Of a stretch of DNA of 39,820 bases, positions 1-8,202 are shown one piece after another (position 1 is the first letter of the stretch; each line of letters starts with the position of its first letter). The translations under genes were made by a program, and so were the position numbers. The notes beneath the pieces were generated by a model. The model made no database searches, was not told the DNA's origin, and saw nothing but the letters and a program-made list of their open reading frames with translations. Origin of the DNA: Lachnospiraceae bacterium (lineage in GTDB: Bacteria > Bacillota > Clostridia > Lachnospirales > Lachnospiraceae); contig JALERT010000082.1 in NCBI GenBank assembly GCA_022764445.1, forward strand, positions 1 to 39,820, given 5' to 3'.

Positions 1-314
1 ATCTCGAACAGGGTAGTGATGTCAAAGCTGATTATGGAAAAGCAAGTAACAGACCAAGGTTTGATCAGCCTGAGATCGCTGTTGAAAAGCAGGAATTAAA
101 AAAAATACTTGCTGAAGCAATCAGTTCATTAAATGAAAATGAGCAAAAAGTTATTGCATGTTATTATTTTGAGGAAATGACTTTAAAAGAAATAAGCAAA
201 ATACTTGATGTGTCTGAATCCCGGGTTTCACAGCTTCATACAAAGGCGTTAAAGAAGATGAAAAAGAAACTCGGTGAAGAAAATATGGGTATTTTTGGAA
301 TATGGAATGTATAA
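1..314 (+). CDS. fliA: RNA polymerase sigma factor, FliA/WhiG (sigma-28) type, C-terminal part
   Basis: Partial gene entering from the left edge; the open frame has codon starts at 3, 6 and so on, and stops with TAA at 312-314. About 103 residues are visible. They contain a sigma-70 region 4 helix-turn-helix: SLNENEQKVIACYYFEEMTL, then KEISKILDVSESRVSQLH, then a lysine-rich tail. This region recognises the -35 element. The 'Y..E.T.KEI...L.VSESRVSQ' pattern is typical of FliA/SigD/WhiG factors, which direct late flagellar and motility genes. The following FapA/DUF342 gene matches the usual clostridial flagellar-operon order, supporting a motility sigma factor over a sporulation one. The N-terminal regions 2 and 3 are outside the window, so the identification rests on region 4 and context. 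Confidence 0.8.
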   Translation, partial: LEQGSDVKADYGKASNRPRFDQPEIAVEKQELKKILAEAISSLNENEQKVIACYYFEEMTLKEISKILDVSESRVSQLHTKALKKMKKKLGEENMGIFGIWNV

Positions 315-345
315 GCACAGACGCAAAGTTTGTGCTTTTCTTCCT
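313..345 (+). terminator. Hairpin between fliA and fapA, possible weak terminator
   Basis: AGCACA at 314-319 pairs with TGTGCT at 331-336 and is followed by TTTCTTCCTT. The stem is only 6 bp plus flanking A/T pairs, so it may only attenuate transcription into fapA or act as a processing site. Confidence 0.4.
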
Positions 346-375
346 TAAAATATAAATTTTATGGAGGTGGAAAAG

Positions 376-1983
376 GTGAAGAGAAATGCTTTTTTTCAAT
401 TGATTTATAAAGAAGATGGAGCATATTTAAAATCATATCCTTCAATAGAAGGAGGGATGAAGCTTTCTATTGAAGATATAATTAGATATTTAGATATAAA
501 GAATATTTCTTCATATAATATGGAAGATGTAAAGAAGTTTGTACATATGTCATCAGAAGAAAAAAATGTAGAAGTAAAAATTTTTTCTGGAAAGGAAATT
601 GCGGAAAACGAAACGGTATTTATCACCATAGATCCAAGAAATTTATTAGCAAAAATAAGATTATATCCTCCATCAAATAATGGAAAAAGAGTATCTGTAA
701 ATGATGTTAAGCAGTTATTAGAGCAAAAAGGAGTAAAATACGGTATTATTGATAAAAATATAGAGACGGCACTTAAAGCCAGACTTTATTGTATGGATAT
801 ACTTGTAGCAAAAGCAAAAATGCCTGTGCAGGGTAAAAATGCTGAAATAGTATATAATTTTAATGTTAAAAAAACAAGTACACCTGCGTTAGAAGAGGAT
901 GGAAGTGTAGACTTTCATAAGCTTGATATGATTGAAAATGTAAAGGAAGGTCAGCTTCTTGCAACTCTTATACCAGAGGTGAATGGGGAGCCGGGAACAG
1001 ATGTAACAGGTGCAGTCATTAATCCAGGAAAGATAAAAACTAAGAAATTAAAATTTGGAAAAAATATAACATTATCAGATGATTCATTAAAGATTTACTC
1101 AAACGTATCAGGTAATGTTACTTTAATAGATGATACAGTATTTGTATCTGATGTATACGAAGTACCTGCTGATGTAGGTCCGTCAACTGGTGATATAGAT
1201 TATGATGGAAGTGTTGAAGTAAAAGGAAATGTTCTTACCGGATATACTGTAAAAGCAGAAGGGGATATTACAGTTAATGGTGCTGTCGAGGGAGCAACTC
1301 TTATTGCCGGTGGTAAAATCGTGCTTAAGAGAGGAATTCAGGGAATGGGACGAGGAGATATGCATGCTAAAGGTGACATTATCTCTAATTTTATTGAAAG
1401 CTCAAACGCTAAAGCAGGTGGAAAGATCATATCTGATGCCATACTTCATAGCAACGTTATTGCAGAAGGTGAAATCAGTGTTATGGGAAAACGAGGTCTG
1501 ATTGCAGGCGGAAGTGTTCGTTCAGCAGCGGGAGTAAAGGCGAAGACTATAGGTTCAACTATGGGAACACAGACAGAGATAGAGGTTGGAATAGATCCTA
1601 CGATTATTGATAAGTACCATGCTATAGAAAAGAATATGGAAAGACTTTCGGATGAGAAAGCTAAAATTATACAAAATATTGCTATACTTCAGAAGCGTTT
1701 AAAAGCAAAGGGCAGTTTAGAAGAAGAAAAAATGATGATTTTAAAACAAAACAGTTTACGTATTAAAGAAATTGATGAGCAGATGGAAAAGGAAACTGAA
1801 GAATATGAAATTTTAGGAGAAGAACTTGATAATTTAACAGGAACAGGAAAAATTGAAGTCCTGGATAAAGCATATCCCGGTGTTAAGATGATAATTTCAA
1901 ATGTTATGACATATCTGCATAAGGAGGCACAGCATAGTGCATTTGTAAGAGAAGGAGCAGATATAAGAATCAGAGGTTTATAA
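376..1983 (+). CDS. FapA/DUF342 family flagellar assembly protein A-like
   Basis: A 535-residue DUF342 (FapA) protein. The central part (about residues 150-410) holds the family's glycine-rich beta-helical repeats, for example VNGEPGTDVTGAVINPGK, GDIDYDGSVEVKGNV, AEGDITVNGAVEGATLIAGG and the GKIISDAILHSNVIAEGEI segment. It is followed by a charged coiled coil (about 415-495). FapA-family proteins lie in flagellar and motility loci, and some members affect polar localisation of flagellar regulators; the exact role in clostridia is not settled. An in-frame ATG exists at 361, but its own bases form the Shine-Dalgarno GGAGG (363-367). The GTG at 376, 8 nt after that GGAGG, is the better start. 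The gene follows fliA by 61 nt and precedes the next gene by 13 nt. Confidence 0.85.
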   Translation: MKRNAFFQLIYKEDGAYLKSYPSIEGGMKLSIEDIIRYLDIKNISSYNMEDVKKFVHMSSEEKNVEVKIFSGKEIAENETVFITIDPRNLLAKIRLYPPSNNGKRVSVNDVKQLLEQKGVKYGIIDKNIETALKARLYCMDILVAKAKMPVQGKNAEIVYNFNVKKTSTPALEEDGSVDFHKLDMIENVKEGQLLATLIPEVNGEPGTDVTGAVINPGKIKTKKLKFGKNITLSDDSLKIYSNVSGNVTLIDDTVFVSDVYEVPADVGPSTGDIDYDGSVEVKGNVLTGYTVKAEGDITVNGAVEGATLIAGGKIVLKRGIQGMGRGDMHAKGDIISNFIESSNAKAGGKIISDAILHSNVIAEGEISVMGKRGLIAGGSVRSAAGVKAKTIGSTMGTQTEIEVGIDPTIIDKYHAIEKNMERLSDEKAKIIQNIAILQKRLKAKGSLEEEKMMILKQNSLRIKEIDEQMEKETEEYEILGEELDNLTGTGKIEVLDKAYPGVKMIISNVMTYLHKEAQHSAFVREGADIRIRGL

Positions 1984-1996
1984 AGGGAGTGATAAT

Positions 1997-2302
1997 ATGT
2001 CATTGAGTATTGATTATTTTACAATGCCACCAAAGTCTCAGGAAGTTTCGCAGATTCAGTCTGCTGAACAGACTAAACTTCATCAGGAGAATCAGGAGTT
2101 TGCTGCACAGTTTCAGCACCAGGTTGAACAAAATTCACAAACAACAATAAGGCGCAGGGAAGTAGAGAATGATGAATTAAAAAATGATGAAAAGAAACAA
2201 AAAAATCAAAGCAAAGGTAAGAAAAATAGTAAGAAAAATAACAAAAAAGAAGATAAAGAATCGGTTAATTTAGAAGGAAACAGTTTTGATATAAAAATTT
2301 AG
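1997..2302 (+). CDS. Small highly charged protein in the flagellar operon (unknown function)
   Basis: A 101-residue protein with no recognised domain. The N-terminal half is Gln/Glu-rich (SQEVSQIQSAEQTKLHQENQ) and probably helical; the second half is almost entirely Lys/Asn/Glu/Asp and looks disordered. There is no signal peptide or membrane segment. It begins 13 nt after fapA behind AGGGAGTGATA and is followed 19 nt later by the DUF6115 gene, so it is surely co-transcribed with motility genes. Small lysine-rich proteins in this position occur in related Lachnospiraceae motility operons, but I cannot assign a function. Its compact fit in the operon makes it real rather than a chance frame. 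Confidence 0.75.
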   Translation: MSLSIDYFTMPPKSQEVSQIQSAEQTKLHQENQEFAAQFQHQVEQNSQTTIRRREVENDELKNDEKKQKNQSKGKKNSKKNNKKEDKESVNLEGNSFDIKI

Positions 2303-2321
2303 ATGAAAGGTATAGATAAAG

Positions 2322-3035
2322 ATGACTATTTTAGAAATTGTATTGATTATTATCGGTCTGACAGCAGTAGTACTTAGTTTTAAAATTGGAGATAAAAAGG
2401 ATAATAATGAAGAAAAAAAATCAGAAGAAAAGCTAGAGAACAACAGAGAGGAGATAATAAAAAGTTCAAAAGAATTAGAGTCAAAACTTGATAGTATTAT
2501 GGAACAGGCTGAAGATAAACTTGGTAAATTATTAAATGAAAAGATTATGGGATTTAGTGAATATTCAGACCAGATTTTTGACAAAATGGAAAAAAATCAT
2601 GGTGAAGAAGTTTTTTTGTATAACATGCTTGGAGAGAAAGAAAATGAAATTAAAGAATTAATGCATGATGCAGATGCTTCAAAAGCTTCACTTAGAGACC
2701 AGGTGATAAATGATTATAGGGATATAGAGGATAAATCATCTGTTTATGACGAAGAAATAAAAAGGATTGAACTTGAAGAAAGTAAAAACCAGGCATTAGA
2801 GGAAAGACAGCAGGAAGTAGCTGATGCAATAAAGAAACTTCCATCAAATGATGATAATAAAAATTCAAAAGTTCATGTGGTAAAAGAACTTCAGAATGAT
2901 TTATCTGAAAAAAATTATAATCAGGAGATAATTGACTTACATAAAAAAGGACGTTCAGTTTTGGAGATATCTAAGATTTTGTCAATTGGACAAGGTGAAG
3001 TCAAATTTGTAATTGATTTGTATGATGCCAGATAG
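2322..3035 (+). CDS. DUF6115-type membrane-anchored coiled-coil protein
   Basis: A 237-residue protein. Residues about 3-20 (ILEIVLIIIGLTAVVLSF) form one N-terminal membrane helix. Residues about 25-190 are a long charged coiled coil. The last 35 residues (NQEIIDLHKKGRSVLEISKI, then LSIGQGEVKFVIDLY) form a small helix-turn-helix-like module as in DUF6115 proteins. The predicted topology is a cytoplasmic coiled coil tethered to the membrane. DUF6115 genes commonly accompany the end of clostridial flagellar operons; molecular function is unknown. The ribosome-binding site is not strong, and the start at 2322 is chosen because it places the hydrophobic helix at the N terminus. The DUF number is from recall of the C-terminal motif. 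Confidence 0.7.
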   Translation: MTILEIVLIIIGLTAVVLSFKIGDKKDNNEEKKSEEKLENNREEIIKSSKELESKLDSIMEQAEDKLGKLLNEKIMGFSEYSDQIFDKMEKNHGEEVFLYNMLGEKENEIKELMHDADASKASLRDQVINDYRDIEDKSSVYDEEIKRIELEESKNQALEERQQEVADAIKKLPSNDDNKNSKVHVVKELQNDLSEKNYNQEIIDLHKKGRSVLEISKILSIGQGEVKFVIDLYDAR

Positions 3036-3120
3036 TGTGTATGTTACTATTCACCTTATTGGGATTACAGTGACATGTGTATGTAAATGTATTATTTGAT
3101 TAATTTGAAAGGTGATATTG

Positions 3121-3729
3121 ATGGATAAAAAGTCATTTATTAGGGGATTTGGTATAGGAGTTATTTTTACAGTGTTTATACTGGGTGTATCGTGTCTTAT
3201 ACGGACATCTGATTCAGAAACAATTTCCAGGGCAAAGAAGCTTGGTATGGTTTTTAAATCGGATGAAAGTAAGATTGATTTATCGTCTGCTTCTACAGGT
3301 AGTTCGATAGATACTACAAATAATGAAAATAACAATAAATCAGATTATAATCATGACAATAAAACTGATAATAAATCAGATGGCAGTCAGGACAATACTT
3401 CAAAGGATGATAAAAGCAGTAATTCCACAGATAAGAGTGGGAATATGAATAAAGAAGAATACGATGAGGAAAAGAAGAAGCTTGAAAAAAAATCAGAAGA
3501 TATAAAGAAAAATCTTGTTATCAATGATGGTGACTGGTCAGGAAAAGTAAGTCGTGAATTACAGGAACTTGGTGTAGTGGATAGTGCATCTTCATTTGAC
3601 AGGTATCTGATGGATAATGGATACAGTAACAGAATTAATTCCGGTACATATGAATTATCTCCTGATGATACATTTGAAGAGATTGCTAAAAAAATAACTT
3701 CAGGGTTTAAGAATAGAAATGAAAGGTGA
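3121..3729 (+). CDS. Membrane-anchored protein with C-terminal MltG/YceG-like module
   Basis: A 202-residue protein with a short cytoplasmic start, a membrane helix at about residues 9-29 (FGIGVIFTVFILGVSCLI), a Ser/Asn/Asp/Lys-rich linker (about 60-115), a short coiled coil, and a C-terminal module from about 145: DWSGKVSRELQELGVVDSAS, FDRYLMDNGY, INSGTYELSPDDTFEEIAKK. That module resembles the LysM-like substrate-binding subdomain of the endolytic transglycosylase MltG (YceG), but the catalytic domain is absent, so it is unlikely to cut glycan itself. The ATG at 3121 is 8 nt after AAAGG; upstream GTG and TTG codons in frame lack their own sites. It overlaps the leader of the next gene, indicating translational coupling in the motility operon. 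Confidence 0.65.
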   Translation: MDKKSFIRGFGIGVIFTVFILGVSCLIRTSDSETISRAKKLGMVFKSDESKIDLSSASTGSSIDTTNNENNNKSDYNHDNKTDNKSDGSQDNTSKDDKSSNSTDKSGNMNKEEYDEEKKKLEKKSEDIKKNLVINDGDWSGKVSRELQELGVVDSASSFDRYLMDNGYSNRINSGTYELSPDDTFEEIAKKITSGFKNRNER

Positions 3730-3736
3730 TAGAAGT

Positions 3737-4513
3737 ATGAAATTCAGACCATGTATTGATATACATAATGGAAGTGTAAAACAGATAGTGGGTGGAAGTC
3801 TGAAAGATGATAATAATCAGGCTGACAATAATTTTGTATCTGAATATGATGCATCATATTATGCCAAAATGTATAAGCATGACGGGTATAGTGGAGGTCA
3901 TATAATTATTCTTAATCCTGAAGGCAGTGAATATTACGAGAAGGATTTAGAACAGGCAAAACTTGCACTTTCTGCCTATCCGAATGCCATGCAGATTGGT
4001 GGAGGAATTAATATAAATAATGCAGAAAAATTTTTAGATATGGGTGCGACACATGTAATAGTAACATCGTACGTGTTTTGTAATGGTATGATTGATTATG
4101 AAAGGCTGAAATCATTGTCAGCACTTATAGGAAAAGAACATCTGGTGCTTGATCTAAGCTGCCGTTTTGCAGGAGACAATTATTATGTGGTAACGGACAG
4201 GTGGCAAAATTTAACAGATGAAGTATTTTCTAATGAGCTGCTTGAACATTTGTATGAATATTGTGACGAATTTCTTGTACATGCGGTAGATGTAGAAGGA
4301 AAGGCGTCAGGTGTGGAGGAAGATGTAATAAAGATATTAGGGAATGTAAAAGACATACCCGTAACTTATGCAGGTGGTATACATGATGCAAAAGATATAG
4401 GTATTATAAAGACTCTTGGAAATAATATGGTGGATTTTACAATAGGAAGTGCGCTTGATATATTTGGTGGGAAAATTAAATATGGTGATTTATCAAAGAT
4501 AATTAATATGTAG
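3737..4513 (+). CDS. hisA: Phosphoribosylformimino-AICAR-P isomerase, eukaryotic (HIS6) type
   Basis: A 258-residue TIM-barrel isomerase of histidine synthesis that converts ProFAR to PRFAR by an Amadori rearrangement. It matches the fungal/plant HIS6 branch rather than usual bacterial HisA. The motifs are CIDIHNGSVKQIVGG (residues 6-20), NNFVSEYDASYYAKMYK, QIGGGIN (86-92), HVIVTSYVF, LVLDLSCR (136-143), HAVDVEG (182-188), YAGGIHD (211-217) and TIGSALDIFGG. Asp8 and Asp139 sit where the catalytic acid and base are expected. AAAGG at 3722-3726 places the start at the ATG at 3737; an ATG at 3719 overlaps that site. It is the last gene of the motility operon and no other his gene is in view, so it is either an orphan his gene or recruited for another role. 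Confidence 0.9.
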   Translation: MKFRPCIDIHNGSVKQIVGGSLKDDNNQADNNFVSEYDASYYAKMYKHDGYSGGHIIILNPEGSEYYEKDLEQAKLALSAYPNAMQIGGGININNAEKFLDMGATHVIVTSYVFCNGMIDYERLKSLSALIGKEHLVLDLSCRFAGDNYYVVTDRWQNLTDEVFSNELLEHLYEYCDEFLVHAVDVEGKASGVEEDVIKILGNVKDIPVTYAGGIHDAKDIGIIKTLGNNMVDFTIGSALDIFGGKIKYGDLSKIINM

Positions 4514-4537
4514 TTAATCCTTGTTTTAATTCTATAC

Positions 4538-4587
4538 GAAAAAGGTTAGGTAATTATGGTATATTTCATGATTACCTAACCTTTTTT
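4538..4587 (+). terminator. Strong intrinsic terminator after hisA
   Basis: AAAAAGGTTAGGTAAT (4539-4554) pairs perfectly with ATTACCTAACCTTTTT (from 4571) and ends in a T run. It closes the fliA-to-hisA operon; the symmetrical A and T tails also allow function from the other strand. Confidence 0.9.
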
Positions 4588-4600
4588 ACTACTTTTTAAA

Positions 4601-4657
4601 TATAAAAACTGCTGGCAGGTTTTATGAATGAAGGAAATGTTAGGTGTGAACTGTAAC
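4601..4657 (-). repeat. Truncated copy of the GTAACAGTTCA repeat family (copy 1)
   Basis: Read on the minus strand it starts GTTACAGTTCACACC and continues through CATTCATAAAACCTGCCAGC, closely matching the left half of the repeat at 11426-11639 (TTCATAAAACCTGCCAGCAG is shared). It lies between the hisA terminator and the promoter of the SleB-type gene. Confidence 0.7.
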
Positions 4658-4697
4658 ATTCAGATAAAGGAAGATTCTTACAATAAGTAATAAGGGG

Positions 4698-4725
4698 TTG
4701 AAAAATTTGAAAAAAGTGTTATAAT
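4698..4725 (+). promoter_or_regulatory. Sigma-A-type promoter for the SleB-type hydrolase
   Basis: TTGAAA (4698-4703), a 16-bp spacer and TATAAT (4720-4725). Transcription would start near 4732, about 40 nt before the start codon. It is the only good promoter between the hisA terminator and the gene. Confidence 0.65.
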
Positions 4726-4771
4726 TGTTACATAATTGTTAAATATATGTAGTAATTATTAGGAGGATTTT

Positions 4772-5389
4772 ATGAAATTTAGAAATATTGCAGTATTGGT
4801 ACTTATGTTTACTTTGGCAGGGATTTTTGGAGTTAATACTATATCAGTATCTGCAAGTGAGGAAAACGTAATAGAAGAGGAGCAGAAAGATGATGCTGTG
4901 GAAGAAAAAGCAGCAGATGAGGAAACTGTTAAAGATTCCGAAGATAAACCAAAACCTAAATCTACACCTGCACCTAAGAGTAGCAAAACAGAAAAGACTT
5001 ATACAAAGAGTGAGCTTAGACTTATGGCAAGTATAATTAACTGCGAAGCTGGTGGAGAATCTTATCAGGGAAAACTTGCAGTAGGGATTGTTGTTATGAA
5101 TCGTGTTAGTTCAAAGTCATTCCCAAATTCAATCAAAAAAGTTATTTACCAGAAAGGTCAGTTTTCTCCAGTAAGAAATGGTTCTCTGAAAAAAAGACTT
5201 TCACAATATGATAAAGGTAAAACTAAGTCAAAACAGTGGAAGGATTGTATAAGCGCAGCAAAGAAAGTATTAAAGGGACAGCGTACAATAATTTACAAAG
5301 GTAAGAAAAAAAACATGAAGGGATATTATTTCTTTAGTGTTAAATTAAAAGGTGCAAGATTCCGTCTTGGCGGTCACAGATTCAAATAA
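4772..5389 (+). CDS. Secreted cell wall hydrolase, SleB/Hydrolase_2 family
   Basis: A 205-residue exported protein. Residues 1-28 form a signal peptide (hydrophobic core VLVLMFTLAGIFGV, likely cleavage near SVSA). An acidic Glu/Asp-rich and Pro/Lys-rich linker follows to about residue 75. Residues about 80-205 are the SleB hydrolase domain: LMASIINCEAGGESYQGKLA with candidate catalytic Glu92, VGIVVMNRV, KKVIYQKGQFSPV, and the terminal GYYFF/HRF region. SleB and CwlJ enzymes are lytic transglycosylases acting on peptidoglycan. Spore SleB normally carries an N-terminal peptidoglycan-binding domain, absent here, so a vegetative or envelope-remodelling role is at least as likely as cortex lysis. 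AGGAGG lies 7 nt before the ATG; the gene is a single transcription unit between its promoter and terminator. Confidence 0.85.
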   Translation: MKFRNIAVLVLMFTLAGIFGVNTISVSASEENVIEEEQKDDAVEEKAADEETVKDSEDKPKPKSTPAPKSSKTEKTYTKSELRLMASIINCEAGGESYQGKLAVGIVVMNRVSSKSFPNSIKKVIYQKGQFSPVRNGSLKKRLSQYDKGKTKSKQWKDCISAAKKVLKGQRTIIYKGKKKNMKGYYFFSVKLKGARFRLGGHRFK

Positions 5390-5395
5390 TAATAT

Positions 5396-5437
5396 GTCAC
5401 AGATTAATGGTGTTGCCATTATTTCTGTGGCTTTTTT
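5396..5437 (+). terminator. Intrinsic terminator after the SleB-type gene
   Basis: GTCACAGATTAATGG (5396-5410) pairs with CCATTATTTCTGTGGC (5416-5431) with one internal mismatch, followed by TTTTTT. Confidence 0.85.
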
Positions 5438-5542
5438 GTTGTAAAATACCCCTTTTATATTTATGAAATATATGATAGAATGATAAACGGTATTTTTAAT
5501 GTCTGGGAATGGCATTAATTTAAAATCAAAGGAGGAGACACA

Positions 5543-7237
5543 GTGAGTAGTCCGGTTGATAATAAAGAGAATAAGGGTGAAGAAGTAATTTCCCGAAATT
5601 TTATTGAAAATATAATTGATAAGGATATTGAAGAAGGTCATTGTAAAAAGGTAGTTACAAGATTCCCTCCAGAACCAAATGGATATCTTCATATAGGACA
5701 TGCAAAGTCAATTCTTTTAAATTATGGACTTGCAAAAGAATATGATGGTGATTTTCATCTTAGATTTGATGACACAAATCCAATGAAAGAAAAATCAGAA
5801 TATGTTGAGTCAATAATGGAAGATGTTAAGTGGATCTGTGGTGATCTTGACGTTGAGCAGGTATTTTATGCTTCAGATTACTTTGATCAGATGTATGAAT
5901 GTGCTATTAAGCTGATAAAAAAAGGAAAGGCATATGTATGTGATCTTTCTGCTGACGAAATAAGAGAGTATCGTGGTACTTTGAAGGAACCAGGAAAGAA
6001 TAGTCCTTACAGAGAAAGAACAATAGAGGAAAATCTTGATTTATTTGAGAGAATGCGTGATGGTGAGTTTGAAGATGGAAGTAAAGTTCTTCGTGCAAAG
6101 ATAGATATGTCTTCACCTAATATAAATATGAGAGATCCTGTTATTTACAGGGTAGCACGTATGGAGCATCATAATACAGGTGATAAATGGTGTATTTATC
6201 CTATGTATGATTTTGCCCATCCTATTGAAGATGCAATAGAGGGTGTTACTCACTCAATATGTACTCTTGAATTTGAAGATCACAGACCATTGTATGACTG
6301 GGTTGTGAGAGAACTTGAGTTTGAAAATCCTCCAAAACAGATTGAGTTTGCTAAGTTATATCTTACAAATGTTGTAACCGGTAAGAGATATATTAAGAAG
6401 CTTGTAGAAGATGGAATAGTAGATGGCTGGGATGATCCACGTCTTGTGACAATATCTGCACTTAGAAGAAGAGGATTTACACCTGAGTCAATTCGTAAAT
6501 TCATGGAATTATCAGGTATATCAAAAGCACAGAGTTCATCAGATTATGCGATGCTTGAATATTGTATAAGAGAGGATCTTAAAATGAAACGTCCTCGTAT
6601 GATGGCTGTATTAGATCCTATAAAGCTCGTTATAACTAATTATCCTGAAAATGAAATAGAGTATCTAGATGTAGCAAATAATTTGGAAAATCCTGACATG
6701 GGCAATAGAAAAGTTCCGTTTGGTAAAGTATTGTATATTGACAGAGAAGATTTTATGATAGATCCTCCACGTAAGTATTTCAGACTTTTCCCTGGAAATG
6801 AGGTAAGACTCATGAATGCATATTTTGTAAAGTGTACAGATTATCTGACAGATGAAGAAGGAAATGTAACTGAGATACATTGTACTTATGATCCTGAAAC
6901 AAAGAGTGGTACAGGATTTACAGGAAGAAAAGTAAAGGGAACAATACACTGGGTATGTGCAGAAACTGCGGAAAAAGCAGAGGTAAGACTGTACGAGAAT
7001 ATTGTAGATGAAGAAAAAGGAGTATATAATGAAGATGGCACAATTAATGTAAATCCTGATTCACTTAAGGTATTGAAAAACTGTTATATTGAGCCTTCAC
7101 TTGCTGAAGCGCAGCCTATGGATAGTTTCCAGTTTGTAAGACATGGATATTTTTGTGTTGATTCTAAGGATTCAACGAAAGAACATATCGTATTTAACCG
7201 TATTGTATCTTTAAAGAGTTCTTATCGTCCAAAATAA
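5543..7237 (+). CDS. glnS: Glutamine--tRNA ligase (GlnRS)
   Basis: A 564-residue class I aminoacyl-tRNA synthetase charging tRNA-Gln with glutamine. The HIGH motif is in [17 protein letters not shown] (about residues 40-56). Family landmarks follow: [41 protein letters not shown], and [19 protein letters not shown]. The C-terminal anticodon-binding beta barrels include [20 protein letters not shown] and [14 protein letters not shown]-like sequence. Where E. coli-type enzymes have a KMSKS-like loop before that conserved WDDPR segment, this protein has TGKRYIKKL (about 277-285). It starts with GTG 8 nt after GGAGG. Many Firmicutes make Gln-tRNA by the GatCAB route, so a direct GlnRS implies gain from another lineage. 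DUF2225 follows by 13 nt, probably co-transcribed. No T-box leader was seen upstream. Confidence 0.93.
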   Translation: MSSPVDNKENKGEEVISRNFIENIIDKDIEEGHCKKVVTRFPPEPNGYLHIGHAKSILLNYGLAKEYDGDFHLRFDDTNPMKEKSEYVESIMEDVKWICGDLDVEQVFYASDYFDQMYECAIKLIKKGKAYVCDLSADEIREYRGTLKEPGKNSPYRERTIEENLDLFERMRDGEFEDGSKVLRAKIDMSSPNINMRDPVIYRVARMEHHNTGDKWCIYPMYDFAHPIEDAIEGVTHSICTLEFEDHRPLYDWVVRELEFENPPKQIEFAKLYLTNVVTGKRYIKKLVEDGIVDGWDDPRLVTISALRRRGFTPESIRKFMELSGISKAQSSSDYAMLEYCIREDLKMKRPRMMAVLDPIKLVITNYPENEIEYLDVANNLENPDMGNRKVPFGKVLYIDREDFMIDPPRKYFRLFPGNEVRLMNAYFVKCTDYLTDEEGNVTEIHCTYDPETKSGTGFTGRKVKGTIHWVCAETAEKAEVRLYENIVDEEKGVYNEDGTINVNPDSLKVLKNCYIEPSLAEAQPMDSFQFVRHGYFCVDSKDSTKEHIVFNRIVSLKSSYRPK

Positions 7238-7250
7238 GGGGGTAGTATAA

Positions 7251-8117
7251 ATGAGTTTATTTTCAGGTTTGGAGAAATTTGGATTAGGTAAATTAGAGAA
7301 AATGGAAGTCTTCGAGGAAGATGCAAAGAAGAAGGCTGCCAGTACAGATAAAAAAGTTGAAAAACCCAAAATTACAGAAGAAGATTTATTATTTGACAAA
7401 ACATTTACATGTCCGGTATGTGACGAAGAATTCCATTCAAAAATGATTCGTACGGGTAAGGTAAAACTTCTTTCTGCTGATACGGATTTAAGACCAAAAT
7501 ATCAACTTGTTGATTCGTTAAAATATGATGCCCTTGTTTGTCCAAAATGTGGTTATGCGGCACTTAGCAGGTTTTTTAAATTTATGATGCCGGCACAGGC
7601 AAAGCTTATAAGGGAGAATATATCTAAGAATTTTAGTGGTCTTGCACCTACAGGCAACATTTATACTTATGATGATGCTATAGCTCGTCATCAGTTAGCA
7701 CTTGCAAATGCTGTAGTTAAAAAGGCTAAGACAAGTGAGAAAGCATATACATGTCTGAAGATGGCGTGGTTATACAGAGGTAAGGCAGAGAGTCTTCCAA
7801 GTGATACACCTGATTACGATAAAGTAATAAAAGAACTTCAAAGCAGTGAAATAGAACTTCTTGAGAATGCATATGAAGGATTCTTGGCAGCGTTTTCAAA
7901 GGAAGCTTTTCCTATGTGCGGAATGGATGAACTTACTGTTACATATCTTGTAGCTGATCTCGCAAGACGTATAGGAAGATATGATGAGTCAAGCAGATGG
8001 ATATCAAAGGTATTATCATCAAGACAGGCTAATGAGAGAATTAAGAATAGGGCAAGGGATATAAAAGAATTGCTTAATCAGGATAGAGAGAAAGCAGAAG
8101 CCAATAAAGCAAAATAA
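7251..8117 (+). CDS. DUF2225 family protein with split zinc ribbon
   Basis: A 288-residue soluble protein. Residues about 45-110 hold a zinc-ribbon-like unit made of two CPxC knuckles: FTCPVCDEEF (Cys54, Cys57) and LVCPKCGYAA (Cys97, Cys100), as in DUF2225. The C-terminal two-thirds is alpha-helical with TPR-like stretches (AYTCLKMAWLYRGKAESLPS; YLVADLARRIGRYDESSRW; AKEIKELL-like tail). The family is widespread in clostridia and spirochaetes; no biochemical role is established. The N-terminal 40 residues are charged and probably flexible. A GGGGGTAG site precedes the ATG, and the 13-nt gap to glnS indicates one transcript ending at the terminator at 8122-8171. Confidence 0.85.
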   Translation: MSLFSGLEKFGLGKLEKMEVFEEDAKKKAASTDKKVEKPKITEEDLLFDKTFTCPVCDEEFHSKMIRTGKVKLLSADTDLRPKYQLVDSLKYDALVCPKCGYAALSRFFKFMMPAQAKLIRENISKNFSGLAPTGNIYTYDDAIARHQLALANAVVKKAKTSEKAYTCLKMAWLYRGKAESLPSDTPDYDKVIKELQSSEIELLENAYEGFLAAFSKEAFPMCGMDELTVTYLVADLARRIGRYDESSRWISKVLSSRQANERIKNRARDIKELLNQDREKAEANKAK

Positions 8118-8121
8118 CAAT

Positions 8122-8171
8122 AAAAAATGGCATTACAGGTGGTTTAAAATCAACTGTAATGCCATTTTTTA
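8122..8171. terminator. Bidirectional terminator between DUF2225 and DUF6062 genes
   Basis: AAAAAATGGCATTACAGG pairs with a matching CTGTAATGCCATTTTTT arm around a loop near 8141-8150. A run of A on the left and T on the right lets it terminate both convergent genes. Confidence 0.9.
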
Positions 8172-8202
8172 TATTAGCTGCCAAATTTTTAATCATTATT
8201 GT

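Noticed and set aside
5440-5542. T-box riboswitch before glnS
   Set aside because: The space is about 100 bp, with no T-box consensus and no antiterminator/terminator pair.
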